Below, piece after piece: positions 7,350 to 16,582 of a stretch of DNA of 17,054 nt. Within the stretch, counting starts at the first letter, position 1. Each line of letters begins with the position of its first letter. A program made the position numbers and the translations under genes. The notes beneath the pieces were generated by a model, which was given only the letters and a program-made list of their open reading frames with translations, made no database searches and was not told the DNA's origin. This DNA comes from UBA4572 sp049965515. Its GTDB lineage: Bacteria; Nitrospirota; Leptospirillia; Leptospirillales; Leptospirillaceae. The stretch spans positions 1 through 17,054 of the forward strand of contig JBMFWG010000038.1 of NCBI GenBank assembly GCA_049965515.1, written 5' to 3'.

Positions 7350-7932
7350 CGAGGCTCAGGTCAATCTTGGAGTGGTCATTGAACCGGCGCTTCATGGAGA
7401 GCCGGGTGACGCGGATGAAGTGAGGGGAGCGCTGGATTCTCGCGAGAAAGACCAGGGCGTGGGGGAGGTCCACCGAGTCGATCTCAAGGGAGACCATGGC
7501 AATCCGGTAGGATCCTTCGGGAGGGAGGGTCCGGGGGGTCATCCGGGTGATCCGGGACTTGATATGGGCCCGGTCGGCCTCTTCCTCAAGGGTGGAGATC
7601 AGCGAGAACCCCCGCTCTTCCCGGGCCAGCCTCCTTGCCTGGGCCTCAATCAGCGCCCGGGAGGATTCGATTTCCCGGGCCAGGGTCGCGGCCTTGAGGG
7701 TCTCGGAGCGCAGGTCGGCGAGCTCGGCCTCCCGCTCCTGGTAGGGGTCCCAGAAAACGAGCGTGACCCCCTGCCAGAGAATGATCCCGGCGACCAGGGA
7801 GAGCAAAAGCCTCACCATCCGTTTTTCTCGCGGCGTCAGCCGTTCATGGGCGACCCGGAGAGGTCGGAGAAGGCTGTCGACCTGGGCCAAAAGTCGCGGG
7901 CTCGTCCCCCTGAAGATCTTCCCCCTAATCAT
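7324..7932 (-). CDS. gspM: Type II secretion inner-membrane platform protein GspM
   Basis: This 202-residue protein has one membrane helix (about 40-60) after a basic cytoplasmic tail, then a coiled-coil-rich region (about 65-105) and a ferredoxin-like periplasmic domain to the end. That layout is GspM (PilO-like), which partners GspL in the assembly platform. The start ATG overlaps the end of gspL by 8 bp, and its 3' end overlaps gspK by 26 bp, showing tight coupling. GspM sequences are poorly conserved, so the call rests on architecture and position between L and K. Confidence 0.82.
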   Translation of the reverse strand: MIRGKIFRGTSPRLLAQVDSLLRPLRVAHERLTPREKRMVRLLLSLVAGIILWQGVTLVFWDPYQEREAELADLRSETLKAATLAREIESSRALIEAQARRLAREERGFSLISTLEEEADRAHIKSRITRMTPRTLPPEGSYRIAMVSLEIDSVDLPHALVFLARIQRSPHFIRVTRLSMKRRFNDHSKIDLSLDVEAVQPS

Positions 7933-9331
7933 GGCGGCCCCTCATACGGAAGGTCACGGTCTTCCGGTCGATGTCGAGACCTGCACTCTGGATGGAGATG
8001 TCGCGTATCCGTCCGGTGGCGGCGAGGGAGCTTTTGAAGGCGTCCACGCTCCGGAAACTTCCGGTCTTGCCCGAGAGGGTCACAAATCGCCGGCTGATGG
8101 AGAGGGAAACCAGCTCGACCTTCACACCCGGAGGCGGTGCGCTGGTAATGGCCTTCATGAGTCCAATGATGTCCGCTCCCCGGGAGAGAAGGTGACGTTG
8201 CCGGTCGAGGGCCGCCTTCTCCTGGGTCAGTTGTTCCACCGGCATGACGATGGTATGGCCGGGAAGGGCGAGTCTTGCCTCCCGGTCCAGGGCTTCCCGG
8301 GCGCGCTCGACCCGATGGTTCATCCGGGAAAGATGGGCAGAGCCATCGGCCACAAGAACTCCCACCAACACAAGGGAGAGAAGAACCAGGGACCGGAGTC
8401 CTTTCTGAATTTCGGCCCGGTCTCCCTGCCAGAGCAGGGGACCCTTGCGGAAGTTGAGGGAGTCCCTCTCCTCTTTCGAAAGTCCGGAAAGAACCCGATA
8501 GGCGGCCTCTCCCAGGGGGCAAGAGACAGGGGGGACGGGGGAGACCAAAGGGAAGAGGGGGCTCTCCGGGAGGACGGGAGTGTCGATGGCGAAGCGGGGA
8601 GGCAGGGAGACGCCCGATGTGGCCAGGGACAGAAGGAGGTCGAGGATCCGGCGGTCCCGGTCGAGGGGCGTGGTATCGAAAGCGAGCCGGCAGGCCGAGA
8701 CGGCGACGATGTCAGCGCCGTCCGGGCCGAACTCCCGGAGCTGGCAGACCGCCCGGTTTTCTTCGACATGAATCATTCCCGTCGTCTCTGTCTCCCGTCC
8801 GGAGGGGGGGGGGACAGAGACCTCTATCAGGAGAGATTCGGGGAGGACCCATCGGGGCGAGAGCCCCGATTCTTCGATGCGGGCGATCACCCCCGCAACC
8901 TCCTCCTGCGAGGCGGCCCAAAGAAGGAGCCGCGAGGGTTTCCTTTTCTGAGGGAGGAGCGCAAGGAGGCTCTCTTCCAGGGGCCATGGCAGGAGGGACT
9001 CGACTTCGGCACCGGCAACGGTTACCCTCTCGGCCGCCGTGACGGTTGGGGGAAGGCCAACGGAGGCAGTCAGGGTCTTCTCATCAGGCCAGAAAAGGAG
9101 GAAGGGGATCCGCCCCCGCTCCTCTTTGGGAAGGCCGATCGTGAGCAACGCCTCCTCCCAGCTGTCGTCGGAAAGAAGAAGGGTCGTCTCCTGGGAGCCA
9201 GCTCGGCGACCGTTGGGAGAGAAAAGGCTCAGGTGAAGTGTCCCCGGAGTCAGCCGTCCCGCCAGAAATCGCCCGGGAGAGAGGAGTTGCCGGAGATTTC
9301 GCGCTCTGTCAGTGAGGGATCGGGAGGCCAT
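7925..9331 (-). CDS. gspL: Type II secretion platform protein GspL (actin-like plus PilN-like)
   Basis: This 468-residue protein has an actin-like cytoplasmic region (about 1-290) of the kind that binds GspE, then the conserved LNFRKG stretch (292-297), a single membrane helix (about 312-330), a coiled coil, and a small periplasmic ferredoxin-like domain. This is the GspL plan, equivalent to PilM fused to PilN. It would link the GspE ATPase to GspC, GspF and GspM at the inner membrane. The ATG at 9331 lies within the last codons of gspN (23-bp overlap) and has no clear Shine-Dalgarno, so translational coupling with gspN is likely. Confidence 0.85.
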   Translation of the reverse strand: MASRSLTDRARNLRQLLSPGRFLAGRLTPGTLHLSLFSPNGRRAGSQETTLLLSDDSWEEALLTIGLPKEERGRIPFLLFWPDEKTLTASVGLPPTVTAAERVTVAGAEVESLLPWPLEESLLALLPQKRKPSRLLLWAASQEEVAGVIARIEESGLSPRWVLPESLLIEVSVPPPSGRETETTGMIHVEENRAVCQLREFGPDGADIVAVSACRLAFDTTPLDRDRRILDLLLSLATSGVSLPPRFAIDTPVLPESPLFPLVSPVPPVSCPLGEAAYRVLSGLSKEERDSLNFRKGPLLWQGDRAEIQKGLRSLVLLSLVLVGVLVADGSAHLSRMNHRVERAREALDREARLALPGHTIVMPVEQLTQEKAALDRQRHLLSRGADIIGLMKAITSAPPPGVKVELVSLSISRRFVTLSGKTGSFRSVDAFKSSLAATGRIRDISIQSAGLDIDRKTVTFRMRGRHD

Positions 9332-10295
9332 TCATCGCGATGTTCAGGTTTTGGGCGGGACCGTCGAGGGTGAGTATCACCTGTCGGACGGGGCTTTGGC
9401 CGGAGACCCCGGGGAGCGGGATTGAGGCCAGGGCGCCCTTGAGACGAATGTTGAGCCTCAGATGAAGAAGGCTATTCTGATACGGGGTGGCCAGTGTAAA
9501 GGTCCCTCCCCCGTTGATGTCGGCCAGGGGGCCCACGGCCTGGAGTCGTTCCACTCGCCCCCGTCCTCCCGAGACGAAGACCCGGGAGCGAACGGCATCG
9601 AAGGCGACGGGGGGGAGAGGGAAGCCTCCCACCGAGAGCGAGCTGAGGACGAGGTGCTGGACCATGGCGACAAAGACGCCGTGGCCCTTGGTTTCCTGCC
9701 CGGCCTGCCAGGTGTAGTCGGTGTTGAGGGTCAGGGTCCCGCCGATTTTCTGATGGAGAACAGGTTCGGTGAGGCGCAGGTCCACCGGGGTCACCGTCGC
9801 GCCCTTCAGGTGGTTTTCCGCGTGGGGCAGGCGGCGGAGATGGCCCTCAAAGAGTCCTCCGTAAGCCCGGAGCCTGAAGTTGATCCGGGGTTTTCCTGAG
9901 GTCAGACTCGAAAGAAGAAGGGAGCCGTAGGCCCGGTCGACGGTCACTGTGGCTGGTCCGGCTGGGGTGGGGGCGACGAGGACCAGGTCCCGGTAAGAGA
10001 GTCGGGCCGGAAGGTCAAAGCGGGCCGAGCCGGCCGAGAGGGCCACTCCCTGCTTTCGGCTCGCCTCTCCCAGAAGATAGCGGGCCAGCTCCCGGTGAGG
10101 GAAGCCCTGGGCCAGTCCTCCGGCAAAGACTACCGCGCCGATGGTTCCCAGGAGAAGCGATCTCCGGCCGAGCCGCGGGCGGGGGGCCGTGGAGGGCGTT
10201 GTCTCCGGGTTCGGCTCCCTGTTTCGCGAAAAAAATGATCTTCTGACTCGGGTCAGGAGGTGGGCCATTTCGGCCGCAAGGGAGGAGTTGGTCAT
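9309..10295 (-). CDS. gspN: Type II secretion system protein GspN (AsmA-like)
   Basis: This 328-residue protein has a basic, Pro-rich cytoplasmic tail, one membrane helix (about 46-63) and a long beta-rich periplasmic part. The segment around residues 115-140 (the SLLLSSLTSGKP type followed by YGGLFEG) is characteristic of GspN, an accessory type II secretion protein with AsmA/lipid-transfer-like features found in Leptospira, delta-proteobacteria and some others. The frame is open further upstream into gspG, but the ATG at 10295 is chosen because AGGGAG lies just before it and the extra N-terminal residues do not look conserved. GspN is optional in many type II systems and its exact job is unsettled. 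Confidence 0.8.
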   Translation of the reverse strand: MTNSSLAAEMAHLLTRVRRSFFSRNREPNPETTPSTAPRPRLGRRSLLLGTIGAVVFAGGLAQGFPHRELARYLLGEASRKQGVALSAGSARFDLPARLSYRDLVLVAPTPAGPATVTVDRAYGSLLLSSLTSGKPRINFRLRAYGGLFEGHLRRLPHAENHLKGATVTPVDLRLTEPVLHQKIGGTLTLNTDYTWQAGQETKGHGVFVAMVQHLVLSSLSVGGFPLPPVAFDAVRSRVFVSGGRGRVERLQAVGPLADINGGGTFTLATPYQNSLLHLRLNIRLKGALASIPLPGVSGQSPVRQVILTLDGPAQNLNIAMNGLPIPH

Positions 10296-10350
10296 GGCTG
10301 GCTCCCTGTCAGGCGCGTTCCGGAGAGCTTCCCGCCCGGGGAGGTGAGGG

Positions 10351-10830
10351 TCACTTCTGGAGGTCCCACGAGACGATGTCCTTGTTGTTGCCCTTGCCTC
10401 CACGGGCTCCGTCGGCTCCATAGCTCATGATGTCGAACTCTCCGTGGGTACCGGGGGAGAGGTAGATGTAGGGATGACCCCAGGGATCCTTGGGGATCTT
10501 CGAGATATAGCCTCCCGGCTTGTAGTTGTTGGGTTCGGGGGGAAGCGTGGGCTTCTTGACGAGGGCCGCGAGCCCCTGCTCGGTGGTGGGGTAGCTTCCG
10601 TTGTCGAGATGGTAAAGGGAGAGGGCGTTCTCGAACTCCCGGATCTGGGTGATCGCCGAAGTGCGCTTGGCCTCTTCGGTTCGCCCAACGATCTTGGGAA
10701 CCACCAGCGCGGCCAGAAGGGCAATGATGAAGATGACGACCATGATTTCGATCAGGGTGAACCCCTCCTCCGGGATCCTTTTTTTGCGGAGTCGAAAGAG
10801 GAAGGATAAAAAAAGGCGGTGTTCGGGCAT
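10351..10830 (-). CDS. gspG: Type II secretion major pseudopilin GspG
   Basis: This 159-residue prepilin has a long leader, with cleavage expected after G23 in EEG-FTLIE. The mature protein starts with F24, has the +5 glutamate (E28) and the hydrophobic assembly helix. The mature length of 136 residues is normal for GspG. The C-terminal calcium loop is recognisable (GADG at the start, GGKG, then KDIVSWDL at the end). It polymerises into the pseudopilus that pushes cargo through the secretin. The ATG at 10830 has GGAG about 10 bases upstream, and the gene starts 21 bases after gspF. The prepilin peptidase needed to process it is not in the window. Confidence 0.97.
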   Translation of the reverse strand: MPEHRLFLSFLFRLRKKRIPEEGFTLIEIMVVIFIIALLAALVVPKIVGRTEEAKRTSAITQIREFENALSLYHLDNGSYPTTEQGLAALVKKPTLPPEPNNYKPGGYISKIPKDPWGHPYIYLSPGTHGEFDIMSYGADGARGGKGNNKDIVSWDLQK

Positions 10831-10851
10831 CTCGATTCTCCGGAGCTTGTG

Positions 10852-12072
10852 TTAAGAGACGGCCTGGCTCATCTCAAAAATGGGGAGAAGAACGGACAGG
10901 ACCATAAAAAGGACGAGTCCTCCGATAAAGAGTATCATAACCGGTTCGATCAGGGATGTCAGCGTGGCGACGGTCTGGTCGACTTCGGTTTCGTATCCCT
11001 GGGCCACCTTCAGGAGGAGCTCCTCGAGCTTGCCAGTCCGCTCCCCCACGGCCATCATGTGGACGGCGAGGGGAGGGAAGACCTTCGAGTCCCGAAGGCT
11101 TTGGGAGAGGGAGCGCCCTTCTGCAATCTCTTCCCGAGAGCGGGCGACAGCCTCTCTTACCGGTCCGCTGGTGACCACCGCCTCGGAGACCTCGAGAGCC
11201 TTCTGAAGGGGGGTGCCCGAGGCGAGAAGAACCCCCAGGGTTCGGGAAAACCGGGCCACCTGCCCCGCCAGAAGAAGGGTTCCGACCTTGGGAAGGGACA
11301 GGACCAGGCGGTCGAGGGCTTTCCGGTGTCGTCTGGCGGCCCGGACTGTCAGAAGAACGACGGTGGCGGTGCCTCCCCCGGCAAGAAGAAGATGGGCGTT
11401 GAGCCAGCGCGAGCTTCCCATGAGGATTCGGGTGGGGAGGGGAAGTGTCGCCTTGAGTCCTTCGAAGACGGCGGTGATACGGGGCATGACCACCAAGAGA
11501 AGAAAGACCACCATGAGAAGGCCCACGCCCATGAGAAGAAGCGGATAGAAAAGCGCCCCCAGGACCTTTCGTCGGGTTCCTACCTGCTTTTCCATGAGAT
11601 CGGCCAGCCGGTCGAGCATGATCTCAAGGGTCCCCGACTCCTCTCCGGCCCGGACCATGTTGAGGTAGATTCCGGAAAAGACCGCGGGGATCTCCCCCAT
11701 GGCCGCCGAAAGGGGCCGCCCTTCCTTGACCAGATCCCGGACCCGGGAGGCCACCCGGGCCATGGGGGTGTCGGGTCCCTGGTCAAGGACGGCTCCCAGG
11801 GCATCAACGATGGGAACTCCGGCCCCAACGAGGATGGCCATCTGGCGGGTAAAGACGGAGAGATCGCTGGCGGAGGGCCGCCGAACCCCGCCTCGGGGGA
11901 CTCCGGCGTTGCTTTCGGACGTGGCCCTCTCCCCCGAGTGGGGCTCAAGGGTCAGCGGAAGAATTCCCTCCTTCCGGAGCTTTTGGCGCGCGGAGGAGAG
12001 GCTGTCGGCGTCGACGAGGCCCCGGGTACGTTCTCCGTTTCCCCGGACTCCCGAGTAGTTCCAGACGGGCAA
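10852..12072 (-). CDS. gspF: Type II secretion inner-membrane protein GspF
   Basis: This 406-residue polytopic platform protein has two T2SSF repeats (about 70-193 and 275-397), each beginning with the (V/A)xFxRxL-type helix pattern and followed by hydrophobic segments (about 170-195, 228-245 and 378-398). It contacts GspE and the pseudopilus base. The start is TTG at 12072; it is supported by a perfect AAGGAGG four bases upstream and by the family-typical first residues (PVWNYSG). It starts 15 bases after the gspE stop codon. Confidence 0.95.
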   Translation of the reverse strand: MPVWNYSGVRGNGERTRGLVDADSLSSARQKLRKEGILPLTLEPHSGERATSESNAGVPRGGVRRPSASDLSVFTRQMAILVGAGVPIVDALGAVLDQGPDTPMARVASRVRDLVKEGRPLSAAMGEIPAVFSGIYLNMVRAGEESGTLEIMLDRLADLMEKQVGTRRKVLGALFYPLLLMGVGLLMVVFLLLVVMPRITAVFEGLKATLPLPTRILMGSSRWLNAHLLLAGGGTATVVLLTVRAARRHRKALDRLVLSLPKVGTLLLAGQVARFSRTLGVLLASGTPLQKALEVSEAVVTSGPVREAVARSREEIAEGRSLSQSLRDSKVFPPLAVHMMAVGERTGKLEELLLKVAQGYETEVDQTVATLTSLIEPVMILFIGGLVLFMVLSVLLPIFEMSQAVS

Positions 12073-12087
12073 TGGTCCTCCTTGGCT

Positions 12088-13785
12088 CTAGCCGGCCTCG
12101 ATTTCGCTCTGGGCGACCCGGAGGACCTCCTCGATGGTGGTGATCCCCTGGAGAACCTTTCGGCGGCCGTCGTCGGTCAGGCTTTGCATGCCCTTCTTGC
12201 TCGCAGCCTCCCGGAGCGCGGCCGCATCCTCGCGGATGTTGACAAGGTGAGCGATTTCGGCGTCAAGGACGAAAAGCTCGTAGATTCCCTGTCGTCCCTT
12301 GTATCCCGTGTTCAGGCAGTCCGGGCAGCCGGCGCCTCGGAAGAGGGTCCCCCCGGGAAGAATGGCGGGGTCGATGTCGAGACGGTGGAGTTCGTCCGGC
12401 TCCGGCCGGTAGGGGACACGGCAGGAGGGGCAGATCTTTCGGACCAGGCGCTGGGCCAGGACGGCCCGGACCGAGGTCGAGATGAGGAAGGGCTCGACCC
12501 CCATGTCGATCAGACGGGTCATGGCCGAAGGGGCGTCGTTGGTGTGGAGGGTCGAAAAGACAAGATGGCCGGTGAGGGACGCCTGGATGGCGATTTCAGC
12601 GGTCTCTGTGTCTCGGATTTCTCCGATGAGGATCACGTCGGGGTCCTGGCGAAGGATCGACCGGAGCCCCGAGGCAAAGGTGAGGGAGATGCGGGGGTTG
12701 ACCTGGATCTGGCCGATTCCCCGGAGCTGATACTCCACCGGATCTTCGATGGTGATGATGTTCTTGTCCGGGCTGTTGATGGTATTGAGGATGGCATAGA
12801 GAGTCGTGGTCTTGCCGGCGCCGGTGGGGCCGGTCACCAGGATGATCCCGCTGGTGAGGGTGATCAGGCGGTTGACTGCGGCCAGATCTTCCGGGGCGAA
12901 CCCAATATCTCCAAGGGGAAGAAGGAGAGTCCCCTGCTCCAGAATCCGAAGGACAACCCGTTCCCCGTGGCGCACGGGAATGGTGGAGACGCGGATATCC
13001 ACATCCCGTCCCGCTGCCCGGATCCGGATCCGCCCGTCTTGGGGAAGGCGCTTTTCCGCGATGTTGAGGTTTGCCATGAGTTTGAATCGGGAGAGCAGGC
13101 CGGCCTTGAGTTTTTGGGGAACCGACAGGACATTGTAGAGCACCCCGTCGAGGCGATAGCGGACTTTTACCTCCTCCTCGAAGGGTTCGAGATGGATGTC
13201 CGAGGCCTTCTGGCGTACGGCCTGGGAAAGAATGGAGTTGGCCAGACGGATGATGGGGGCATCGTCCTTGGCATCGAGAAGGTCGACGGTCTCCACCATG
13301 GCGAGGAGGTCAAGGGAGTCTTCTGCCTCCTCTTCCGCCCGGTCCAGGATCTGCCCCGTTTCCGTTTGTCCATGGCGCTCATAGGCGTTGTTGATGAGCC
13401 CGAGAAGCGCGGCTGGGGGGATGAGAACGGGCCGGATCCGGACCGGAGTCCCCTCCGGAAGGAGAAAGTCTGCCACCAGGTCCAGGGCGGGAAAGGAGTC
13501 CGGGGATCCACAGAGAAGGGAGAGGGTGAAGACTCCCCCCTCCTCGGACAAGGAGAGGGGGAGAACCATGTGGCTTTTGGCAAATCCGATCGGGAGACGG
13601 GGAATAAGCGAAGGGTCGAGGTCGGCAATATCCACCGTGCTTCGATAGGGGTATCCCTGGGCTTCTGACCAGCTCTTTAAGAGGGACTCCCGGGAAAGGC
13701 CGGCGGCTGCGAGCCGATCCTCGAAGTCCGGGGCTTTGGGAGCCGCCAGGATCGTCCCGAGGATCCCCGCCGGGGTCGTCTCCAT
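12088..13785 (-). CDS. gspE: Type II secretion traffic ATPase GspE
   Basis: This 565-residue cytoplasmic ATPase powers pseudopilus assembly. It has an N-terminal MshEN-like domain (about 20-150), then the secretion-ATPase core with Walker A GPTGAGKT (319-326), an Asp box (IEDPVEY, 346-352), Walker B around IGEIRD (387-392), and a His box (STLHTNDA, 411-418). The zinc-binding four-cysteine motif typical of GspE/PilB is intact (C452, C455, C487, C490). The ATG at 13785 follows the gspD stop by 8 bp with only a weak ribosome binding site, implying coupling. Length and motifs are standard; PilB is excluded by the operon context. Confidence 0.97.
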   Translation of the reverse strand: METTPAGILGTILAAPKAPDFEDRLAAAGLSRESLLKSWSEAQGYPYRSTVDIADLDPSLIPRLPIGFAKSHMVLPLSLSEEGGVFTLSLLCGSPDSFPALDLVADFLLPEGTPVRIRPVLIPPAALLGLINNAYERHGQTETGQILDRAEEEAEDSLDLLAMVETVDLLDAKDDAPIIRLANSILSQAVRQKASDIHLEPFEEEVKVRYRLDGVLYNVLSVPQKLKAGLLSRFKLMANLNIAEKRLPQDGRIRIRAAGRDVDIRVSTIPVRHGERVVLRILEQGTLLLPLGDIGFAPEDLAAVNRLITLTSGIILVTGPTGAGKTTTLYAILNTINSPDKNIITIEDPVEYQLRGIGQIQVNPRISLTFASGLRSILRQDPDVILIGEIRDTETAEIAIQASLTGHLVFSTLHTNDAPSAMTRLIDMGVEPFLISTSVRAVLAQRLVRKICPSCRVPYRPEPDELHRLDIDPAILPGGTLFRGAGCPDCLNTGYKGRQGIYELFVLDAEIAHLVNIREDAAALREAASKKGMQSLTDDGRRKVLQGITTIEEVLRVAQSEIEAG

Positions 13786-13793
13786 CGTCGGCC

Positions 13794-15491
13794 CTATTCG
13801 GGTGCGCCCGGATCGCCCGGGACATCCACGGTATTCAAAAACTGATCGCTTGCGGTCGAGGTGGTCTTGCGGTCGAGGAGGAGCTTCTGGAGGAGCTTGT
13901 TGTTGCTGGCAAACTTCTTCAGGGCTTCGGGGGCATCGTGCTTGACCACCGCCAGGTCCTGGGCGCTCCGGATGACATAGGGCGTCAGAAAGATCAGGAG
14001 GTCGTCCCGCTTCTTCTCGTGGTTGGTGTTGGAAAAGAGATAGCCCAGGATGGGAATGTCCGAAAGGAAGGGAATCCCCTGATCGTTGATGCTGGTCTCT
14101 TTCGAGATGAGTCCCCCGATGACCACCGTCTGTCCCGAGGAGATGGTGAGGTTGGTCTTGGCCGAACGCTTTGTGGTGGTGGGACCGACAGCGATGGTGC
14201 CGATCACCTGGGAGGCGTTGGTCAGGGCCGAGATCGTCTGTTTGACGTCGAGGCGAACCCGGTTGTGGGAGAGAATGTGGGGGGTCAGCTCCAGGGTGAT
14301 CCCCACGTTCTGCCGCTGGATCATGGTCATGACGTTGCCTCCCACCGTCTGGCTTTGGCCGGTGATGAAGGGAACGTCCTCGCCGATGGTGATCTTGGCC
14401 TTGACTCCGTCAGTCGCCAGGATTTCCGGGGTGGAGAGGGTCCGGACATCGGAATAGGTCTCTAGGGCGTTCAGGAGCTCTCCGATGTTGGGATAGTTGA
14501 CTCCGTTGTATGTGAACGTTCCTCCGGTGAGAACTCCTGCCACCAGTCCATTGAGTCCGGAGAGGGCCGAGGCCGCTCCGGCGGCTCCCGAGACGACGCC
14601 CAGCGAGCCGGCCGCTCCGGTGGTCCCGCCCGAAAGCGACGAGGCTCCCGTCGCCCCGTTGACGATGCTTCCCAGCATCCCGTAATTGGTGAGGCCGACG
14701 ACACCCGAGTTATTGGACCCCAGAACACCGCCCAGGAGATTGACCTGGATGTTGTTGAGCTTGTCGGTAGAGATCTCGATGAGGGAGGCCTTCACATAGA
14801 CCTCGCCGGGCTGGGCATCAAGGGAGTGGAGGATGGGCTTGAGCCGTTCGTAGTCATGGGCGGTGGCGGAGACGATCAGGCTATTTGAACTCTTGTCCGC
14901 GACGATCTGGATCGGTCCGTCGAAGCCTCCCTCCCTGACTCCTCCCACGGGTCGGGGTGCGAACCCCTTGGAGAGGATGGCGTTGACCGTCTTCGCGATG
15001 GACTTGGCCGAGGTGTTCTCTAGGGTGTAGAGGAACATCTCCCGGGTGGGCGGAGCCTGCGTCTCCGGAACGATGTAGATCATCCCCTTTTTGCTGACGG
15101 TTTCGAAGCCTTTCATTCGGAGGGCACTGGAAAAGATCCGGAAAGCCTCCGAAACGGTGACCTCGGCCGGGGAGAGGATCGTGAGCTTGCCCTTGACCCG
15201 TTCGTCCATGACGATATTCTGCTGAAGAAGCTCGCTCATGAATCGGACCAAAACCGAGACATCGACGTTCCGGAAGTTCATGGAGATCTTCTGGACGGGT
15301 GCCGGAAGTGCCAGGGGGGTCGGGGTCGGGGGGGGCCCGGAGGCGGCCATGACGGCCGGGACGGATTCCCGACCCGGAATCAAAAACAGCAGAAGGAAGA
15401 GAATGGCCCAGGAGGCCTGTCCGAGACGACTCCGGAGGAGGGGTATCCTGGGGCTGTCATCTGTCGGCATAAAAAGAAAGGCACGTCTCAC
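13794..15491 (-). CDS. gspD: Type II secretion outer-membrane secretin GspD (short form)
   Basis: This 565-residue secretin forms the outer-membrane channel. An N-terminal hydrophobic export signal (about 27-49) is followed by a Pro-rich spacer, an N0 domain (about 66-142), one N1/N3-type ring domain (about 150-226, with the SNSLIVSA signature), and the secretin barrel from about 230 to 510, including the EILATDG and VPFITG gate region and the VVIGGL and PFLSDIPILGYLF signatures. The usual second and third N-type repeats are absent, so it is shorter than the common 650-700 residues. About 55 extra C-terminal residues could be a pilotin-binding tail; there is no lipobox. The GTG at 15491 is preferred over the ATG at 15470 because AGGA precedes it at good spacing. 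Confidence 0.95.
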   Translation of the reverse strand: MRRAFLFMPTDDSPRIPLLRSRLGQASWAILFLLLFLIPGRESVPAVMAASGPPPTPTPLALPAPVQKISMNFRNVDVSVLVRFMSELLQQNIVMDERVKGKLTILSPAEVTVSEAFRIFSSALRMKGFETVSKKGMIYIVPETQAPPTREMFLYTLENTSAKSIAKTVNAILSKGFAPRPVGGVREGGFDGPIQIVADKSSNSLIVSATAHDYERLKPILHSLDAQPGEVYVKASLIEISTDKLNNIQVNLLGGVLGSNNSGVVGLTNYGMLGSIVNGATGASSLSGGTTGAAGSLGVVSGAAGAASALSGLNGLVAGVLTGGTFTYNGVNYPNIGELLNALETYSDVRTLSTPEILATDGVKAKITIGEDVPFITGQSQTVGGNVMTMIQRQNVGITLELTPHILSHNRVRLDVKQTISALTNASQVIGTIAVGPTTTKRSAKTNLTISSGQTVVIGGLISKETSINDQGIPFLSDIPILGYLFSNTNHEKKRDDLLIFLTPYVIRSAQDLAVVKHDAPEALKKFASNNKLLQKLLLDRKTTSTASDQFLNTVDVPGDPGAPE

Positions 15492-15567
15492 GAATCGTTG
15501 TCCTGTCGGAATATCTGCGGTTTTGGCCGCGTGAATGTTGTCGTCGGGCGGAGTGTCATCGTGGATC

Positions 15568-16524
15568 CTACTGGATCTGGTAGCTGAAGGTCTGGGGTGC
15601 GCCGTTTCTGACGAGATCGATACTGACCTGCGTCGCCGTTCCCAAGGTCGACAGAGCCTTCATGAAGTTTTGGGGATCGCTCATCGACATTCCGTTGATC
15701 GATTGAATCACGTCACCGGGAAGAAGCCCCACCTCTTGGTAGAGGCTTCCCGGCTGGATCTCCACGATCCGGAATCCGTCGGGTTTGCCGGCGACCATGT
15801 TCGGGACCGCCCGGGCTTGCATCATGAGCTGGTTGAGATTTCTCACCGCGGAATGGACCGCCCGGGCTTCGATGAGCCAGTGGGTTCCGTCAAGCCGCCG
15901 GATTCCATGGTTTGCGGCCGGTCCGGATTGGGACAGAACCTGTCCGCCATCGTCCTCGGCCGTATAGCGTGACTTGAGGAGGCCGTAGGAGGATCCAACC
16001 CGCAGGATCACGGCGGCCTTTTCCACATGGACCAGAAGGACCCGTCCGGGGATCACGCTGTCGTTGACGTGATAGAACTTCTGGGTCTTTTTCTCCGTAT
16101 CCTCAAGAACCGCCCCCGAGAGCGTCCCCGACCCCATGAGGGTTCCCACGAGGCGAAGCTTCAGACTGCCCGAGGAGAGAACGGGAAGGTTCTTCTGGTT
16201 TTGCCAGCTCCCTACCGCTACCACCGGTTCACGGCTCTGGGGAGAAGGAGAGTCACCTAGATCCATGTCTCCCGGCAGTGCCGCCTCGGCTCCCCGGTGT
16301 GCCGGGTCGAAGACGTTACCCCGGGCGATGGAGGCCAGATCCATCGCCGTGGGAAGATTTTCCCGGGGGCTAACCATCAGCGCGTGAATCTCGGGAAGGG
16401 CGTAGGAGCCGGCAATCCGGTCGCGGATGGTCTCGTTCACCGCATCGGCGGCCATGTAGGATGCGGCCGAAACGAGGGCGATCTGCCCGAGAAGAAATGT
16501 CCGATGGATCCGTGTGTCGAGCAT
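15568..16524 (-). CDS. gspC: Type II secretion protein GspC (HR plus PDZ domains)
   Basis: This 318-residue inner-membrane protein connects the platform to the secretin. A membrane helix (about 9-28) is followed by a periplasmic linker, the HR domain (about 118-200, beginning LRLVGTLMG) and a C-terminal PDZ domain (about 225-318, with the LLPGDVIQSING core). These are the family's defining parts. The ATG at 16524 has CAGGA about 9 bases upstream. It is the first gene of the gsp operon, divergent from thiS, and is followed after 76 bp by gspD. Confidence 0.93.
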   Translation of the reverse strand: MLDTRIHRTFLLGQIALVSAASYMAADAVNETIRDRIAGSYALPEIHALMVSPRENLPTAMDLASIARGNVFDPAHRGAEAALPGDMDLGDSPSPQSREPVVAVGSWQNQKNLPVLSSGSLKLRLVGTLMGSGTLSGAVLEDTEKKTQKFYHVNDSVIPGRVLLVHVEKAAVILRVGSSYGLLKSRYTAEDDGGQVLSQSGPAANHGIRRLDGTHWLIEARAVHSAVRNLNQLMMQARAVPNMVAGKPDGFRIVEIQPGSLYQEVGLLPGDVIQSINGMSMSDPQNFMKALSTLGTATQVSIDLVRNGAPQTFSYQIQ

Positions 16525-16582
16525 CCTGGTTCCTGCCGTCCGGAGACGGTCCTGTTAATTTCAGGGACATGGCTGGGGAGAT

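Noticed and set aside
7763..9373. Long + strand open frame opposite gspL
   Set aside because: It is low-complexity, Gly/Arg/Glu-rich and domain-free, and mirrors the codon pattern of gspL; a shadow.
10819..13668. Long 949-codon open frame on the + strand opposite gspF and gspE
   Set aside because: It is a shadow of GC-rich genes on the other strand: the opposite frames carry complete, motif-rich GspE and GspF, and the + frame has no recognisable domain.
14520..14730. Gly/Ala/Ser-rich stretch in GspD as a novel insertion
   Set aside because: It corresponds in place and rough length to the gate-loop region of known secretins, for example the LSSFNG...AAG stretch recalled from E. coli GspD, so it is normal variation.
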